Below, in pieces: positions 61,129 through 64,000 of a DNA stretch of 64,000 nucleotides. Below the pieces are notes generated by a model. It was not told where the DNA came from. It made no database searches and worked only from the letters and a program-made list of their open reading frames with translations. The stretch comes from Thalassolituus oleivorans MIL-1. GTDB taxonomy: Bacteria > Pseudomonadota > Gammaproteobacteria > Pseudomonadales > Oceanobacteraceae. The DNA lies in NCBI RefSeq assembly GCF_000355675.1, contig NC_020888.1, forward strand, positions 1,213,001 to 1,277,000, given 5' to 3'. The translations under genes and the position numbers were made by a program. Each line of letters opens with the position of its first letter. Position 1 is the first letter of the stretch.

Positions 61129-64000
61129 ATGCTCACAGCTTTACACACTCTGATAGACGAACGCAACGAAGCAAATCAAGCGACTTTACTGAAGCAATTT
61201 TCGGATTTGTACTACTCCGGAGCGCCGCAAGACGAATTGTTGGCCCGCTCGGTGGATGATGTTTATGGCGCTGCATTATCGTGTTGGCAGTTTATTCAGC
61301 AGCGCGAAGCAGGAAGCCCTAAGGTACGGGTGTTTAACCCCGACTACGAAAATCATGGCTGGCAGTCGATGCATACGGTCATCGAAGTGGTTTTTGAGGA
61401 TATGCCATTTTTAGTCGATTCTGTGCGCATGCAATTGAATGCTCGGCAGATGTCGCTGCACGCGATCCATTATTGCGCACTCAATGCCGAACGCAGTAAA
61501 GCCGGAAAATTAAATACGAGTAAAACATGGAATCAGGCCAGTAAAACGTCGGTTAGTGAAGCCATTATTTATATTGAGGTTGATCATCATTCCGATACCG
61601 AACTGCTTGATGCGGTGACGCAAGAGTTGATTGCTGTGTTGTCTGAAGTGAATAGCTGTGTTCGAGATTTTCCGGCGATTGTTGCAAAGGCAAAAGCAGC
61701 GGGTGTTGATCTCGGTAAATCATCAGGGCATCACGATAAAGCAGAGTGTACCGAGTCTGAAGCTTTTATGCAGTGGTTGGTAAATAACCACTTTACGTTT
61801 TTGGCCTATGACGAATTCAGTATCGAAACCGAGAAGAAAGAGCGCTATGTGGTACGTGATAGCGCTAATGATTTAGGTATTTTCAAATTTAATTCGGCAA
61901 CGCGTAATCGCATCAAGCTAGAAGAGCTAGAGCCCGAGATTCAAGATTTTATCACCAGCCCGAACATGGTGAGCTTTATGAAGTCGGGGACGCGCAGTCG
62001 AGTGCATCGCCCTGCGTATCCAGATTACGTCGTGGTTAAACGCTTTGATAAAAGCGGGAATGTGGTGGGTGGTATGCGCTTTATGGGCCTGTACACCTCG
62101 ATCGTGTATATCGAGACGCCGAATAATATTCCGTTAATTCGTGAAAAATTGAACGGCGTGCGGGCATTAGCTCAATTTGAGGCATGGAGTCATAGCGGTA
62201 AAGAGCTTAATCGCATACTTGAAGTCTATCCGCGTGATGAGCTGTTCCAGTCGGATGTTAACCATCTTTATAAAACAGCCATTAGCATCCTTAATATTCA
62301 AGAACGGCGCCAGACGCGCGTTTACTTACGCAAAGATTCTTACAGTAAGTTTGTATCTTGCTTAGCGTATACACCTCGCGACATATACAACACTGAATTG
62401 CGCTACAAAATGGAGCAGGTGTTACGCCAAGAGTTTGAACCGCTGGATATTGAGTTTAATACCTATTTTTCTGAATCGGTGCTTGCTCGTACGCACTTTA
62501 TGTTGCGGTTAAACCCCGATAGAGACAATACGCTAGATGAGGAAATCGTAGCCCGTAAAATTCGCCAAGTTGTACGTTCTTGGACAGATGATATGCACGA
62601 CGCGCTTATCGAACAGGTAGGTGAAGAGAAGGGTAATGTACAGTTCCATGAATACCGTGCGGCATTTCCTGCCGGCTATCGGGAGAGCTTCGGCGCGCGT
62701 ACCGCGGTTGCTGATATTCAGCATATGGAACAATTACGCGGTGACTCAGCTAAAGAAATGGCCATGAGTTTTTATCGTGAATTGGAAGAAGGCGAAAACG
62801 AATTACGCTTTAAACTGTTTCATTCCGAAACGATTTTACCTTTGTCGGATGTTATTCCGGTATTAGAAAATCTCGGTCTTCGTGTGTTAGGAGAGCACCC
62901 TTACGAAATTCAATGCGCTGATGGTCGACGTATTTGGATTCACAATTTTATGCTGCGTTATACCCTGTCGGATAAAATCAATATCGGCGCGGTTAAGCAT
63001 CTATTTCAAGATGCTTTTAGTGCGGTATGGCAAGGGCGTGCAGAGAATGACGGCTTTAACCGTTTGGTTCTTGGCGGCCAATTAGGCTGGAAAGATATCG
63101 CAATTCTGCGTGCATATGCACGTTACATGAAACAAATTCGTTTCGGTATTTCCGAATCCTATATCGCTGATACCTTGTGCGGATATATCGGTATCAGTGC
63201 GCAGTTAGTCAAACTATTTCATCAGCGATTTGGTCTAGAGGAGCAAACCTTAGAACAGCGAGAAGATAAGGTTACTAAGATTGAAGAATCACTGATCGCT
63301 GATCTTGATAATGTGGCTCAACTTAACGAAGACCGCACCATTCGTCGTTATATTGAATTAATTAAAGCGACCCTGCGGACCAACTTTTATCAGCAAGACG
63401 AAAATGGCTGCGATAAGAGTTATCTCTCATTTAAATTGAATCCTGCAAATATCAGCGACATGCCATTACCGCGCCCGATGTTCGAGATATTTGTTTACTC
63501 GCCACGGGTCGAAGGTGTGCATTTACGTGGCGGTAAGGTAGCGCGTGGTGGACTTCGCTGGTCGGATCGTAGCGACGACTTCCGTACAGAGGTGTTGGGG
63601 TTAGTAAAAGCCCAGCAAGTTAAGAACGCCGTTATTGTCCCCGTGGGTGCTAAGGGCGGCTTTGTGGCTAAGTGTTTACCAAAAGATGGTGGCCGAGACG
63701 CCTTTATGGCGGAAGGTATTGCTTGCTATCAAACCTTTATTAGCGCACTGCTCGATGTCACGGATAACCTAGTCGAGGGTAATGTTGTACCGCCTGAACG
63801 TGTGATTCGCCATGATCCGGATGATCCATATCTTGTGGTGGCCGCGGATAAAGGCACCGCTACCTTCTCTGATATTGCCAACGAAATTGCGGTAATTCGC
63901 GGTTTTTGGATGGGCGATGGCTTTGCTTCCGGTGGCTCGATTGGTTACGACCATAAGAAAATGGGCATTACCGCGAAGGGCGCTTGGGTTTCGGTGCAAC
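61129..64000 (+). CDS. NAD-glutamate dehydrogenase, partial at the window edge
   Basis: A frame opens at ATG 61129 and remains open to the end of the window, giving the first 957 residues of what should be a protein of about 1600. It matches the large NAD-specific glutamate dehydrogenase (GdhB/Gdh180 class), which converts glutamate to 2-oxoglutarate and ammonia. The N-terminal regulatory domains and, near the end, the conserved core (GGLRWSDRSDDFRTEVLGLV, VPVGAKGGFVAKCLP) are visible. It is divergent from the MoxR operon. The C terminus lies outside the window. Confidence 0.93.
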   Translation, partial: MLTALHTLIDERNEANQATLLKQFSDLYYSGAPQDELLARSVDDVYGAALSCWQFIQQREAGSPKVRVFNPDYENHGWQSMHTVIEVVFEDMPFLVDSVRMQLNARQMSLHAIHYCALNAERSKAGKLNTSKTWNQASKTSVSEAIIYIEVDHHSDTELLDAVTQELIAVLSEVNSCVRDFPAIVAKAKAAGVDLGKSSGHHDKAECTESEAFMQWLVNNHFTFLAYDEFSIETEKKERYVVRDSANDLGIFKFNSATRNRIKLEELEPEIQDFITSPNMVSFMKSGTRSRVHRPAYPDYVVVKRFDKSGNVVGGMRFMGLYTSIVYIETPNNIPLIREKLNGVRALAQFEAWSHSGKELNRILEVYPRDELFQSDVNHLYKTAISILNIQERRQTRVYLRKDSYSKFVSCLAYTPRDIYNTELRYKMEQVLRQEFEPLDIEFNTYFSESVLARTHFMLRLNPDRDNTLDEEIVARKIRQVVRSWTDDMHDALIEQVGEEKGNVQFHEYRAAFPAGYRESFGARTAVADIQHMEQLRGDSAKEMAMSFYRELEEGENELRFKLFHSETILPLSDVIPVLENLGLRVLGEHPYEIQCADGRRIWIHNFMLRYTLSDKINIGAVKHLFQDAFSAVWQGRAENDGFNRLVLGGQLGWKDIAILRAYARYMKQIRFGISESYIADTLCGYIGISAQLVKLFHQRFGLEEQTLEQREDKVTKIEESLIADLDNVAQLNEDRTIRRYIELIKATLRTNFYQQDENGCDKSYLSFKLNPANISDMPLPRPMFEIFVYSPRVEGVHLRGGKVARGGLRWSDRSDDFRTEVLGLVKAQQVKNAVIVPVGAKGGFVAKCLPKDGGRDAFMAEGIACYQTFISALLDVTDNLVEGNVVPPERVIRHDPDDPYLVVAADKGTATFSDIANEIAVIRGFWMGDGFASGGSIGYDHKKMGITAKGAWVSVQ

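Overview
The window is chromosomal DNA of a marine gammaproteobacterium, most likely an Oceanospirillales-type oil degrader (Thalassolituus, Oceanobacter or Bermanella relatives; this placement is inference from gene content). The signs are an AlkB alkane hydroxylase, a FadBA complex behind a PsrA-like operator, a DUF1329/YCF48/MmpL cluster and a gntR-smc-zipA-ligA block, arranged as in Pseudomonas. Genes are dense on both strands and most sit in small operons with 4-bp overlaps.

Layout. 0-11 kb: DUF2797 protein, pepN, DUF1329 protein, YCF48-like protein and MmpL/RND exporter, a membrane protein, an AraC regulator and an unlisted 26-residue acidic micro-ORF. 11.2-12.2 kb: a minus-strand tRNA operon of three Asp-Val pairs, with a strong promoter and 81-bp tandem repeats at its 3' end. 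12.3-20 kb: RND pump with adaptor, uup, two uncharacterised proteins. 20.3-24.7 kb: fadBA and a secreted FilA/DUF6160-like protein. 24.8-30.2 kb: a decayed chromosomal integron (23-codon intI stub with LexA box, probable attI, four cassettes, three complete attC sites and half of a fourth) ended by an IS3-family element. 30.2-41 kb: cytochrome b561/PepSY pair, flavin enzymes, AbgT transporter, porin, glycerophosphodiesterase, an orphan ParA-like ATPase and alkB. 41-49 kb: gntR, smc, zipA, ligA. 49-53.6 kb: small accessory enzymes, a permease with a thioredoxin-like partner, and dense repeats. 53.7-61 kb: a MoxR/Bat aerotolerance-type operon. 61.1 kb to the end: NAD-glutamate dehydrogenase, cut by the window edge.

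The most interesting region is the integron. Each cassette starts with the six bases (TTRRRY) that complement its own 5' attC core, an internal check that the four cassette borders are real. The integrase gene stops inside a REP element. The other end is lost where one IS end lies in a half attC and the other end lies in a dispersed repeat, with no target duplication. The last cassette encodes an AIPR-family protein, a candidate phage-defence factor; the other three encode unknown proteins.

A second theme is repeat DNA: a REP family (GTAGGAGCG...CGCGA palindromes) in single copies and in 86/87-bp arrays, and a nested tandem array at 51.6-52.15 kb built from about ten copies of a 21-22 bp unit inside a 180-200 bp unit. 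One copy of that unit reappears at the integron's broken end.
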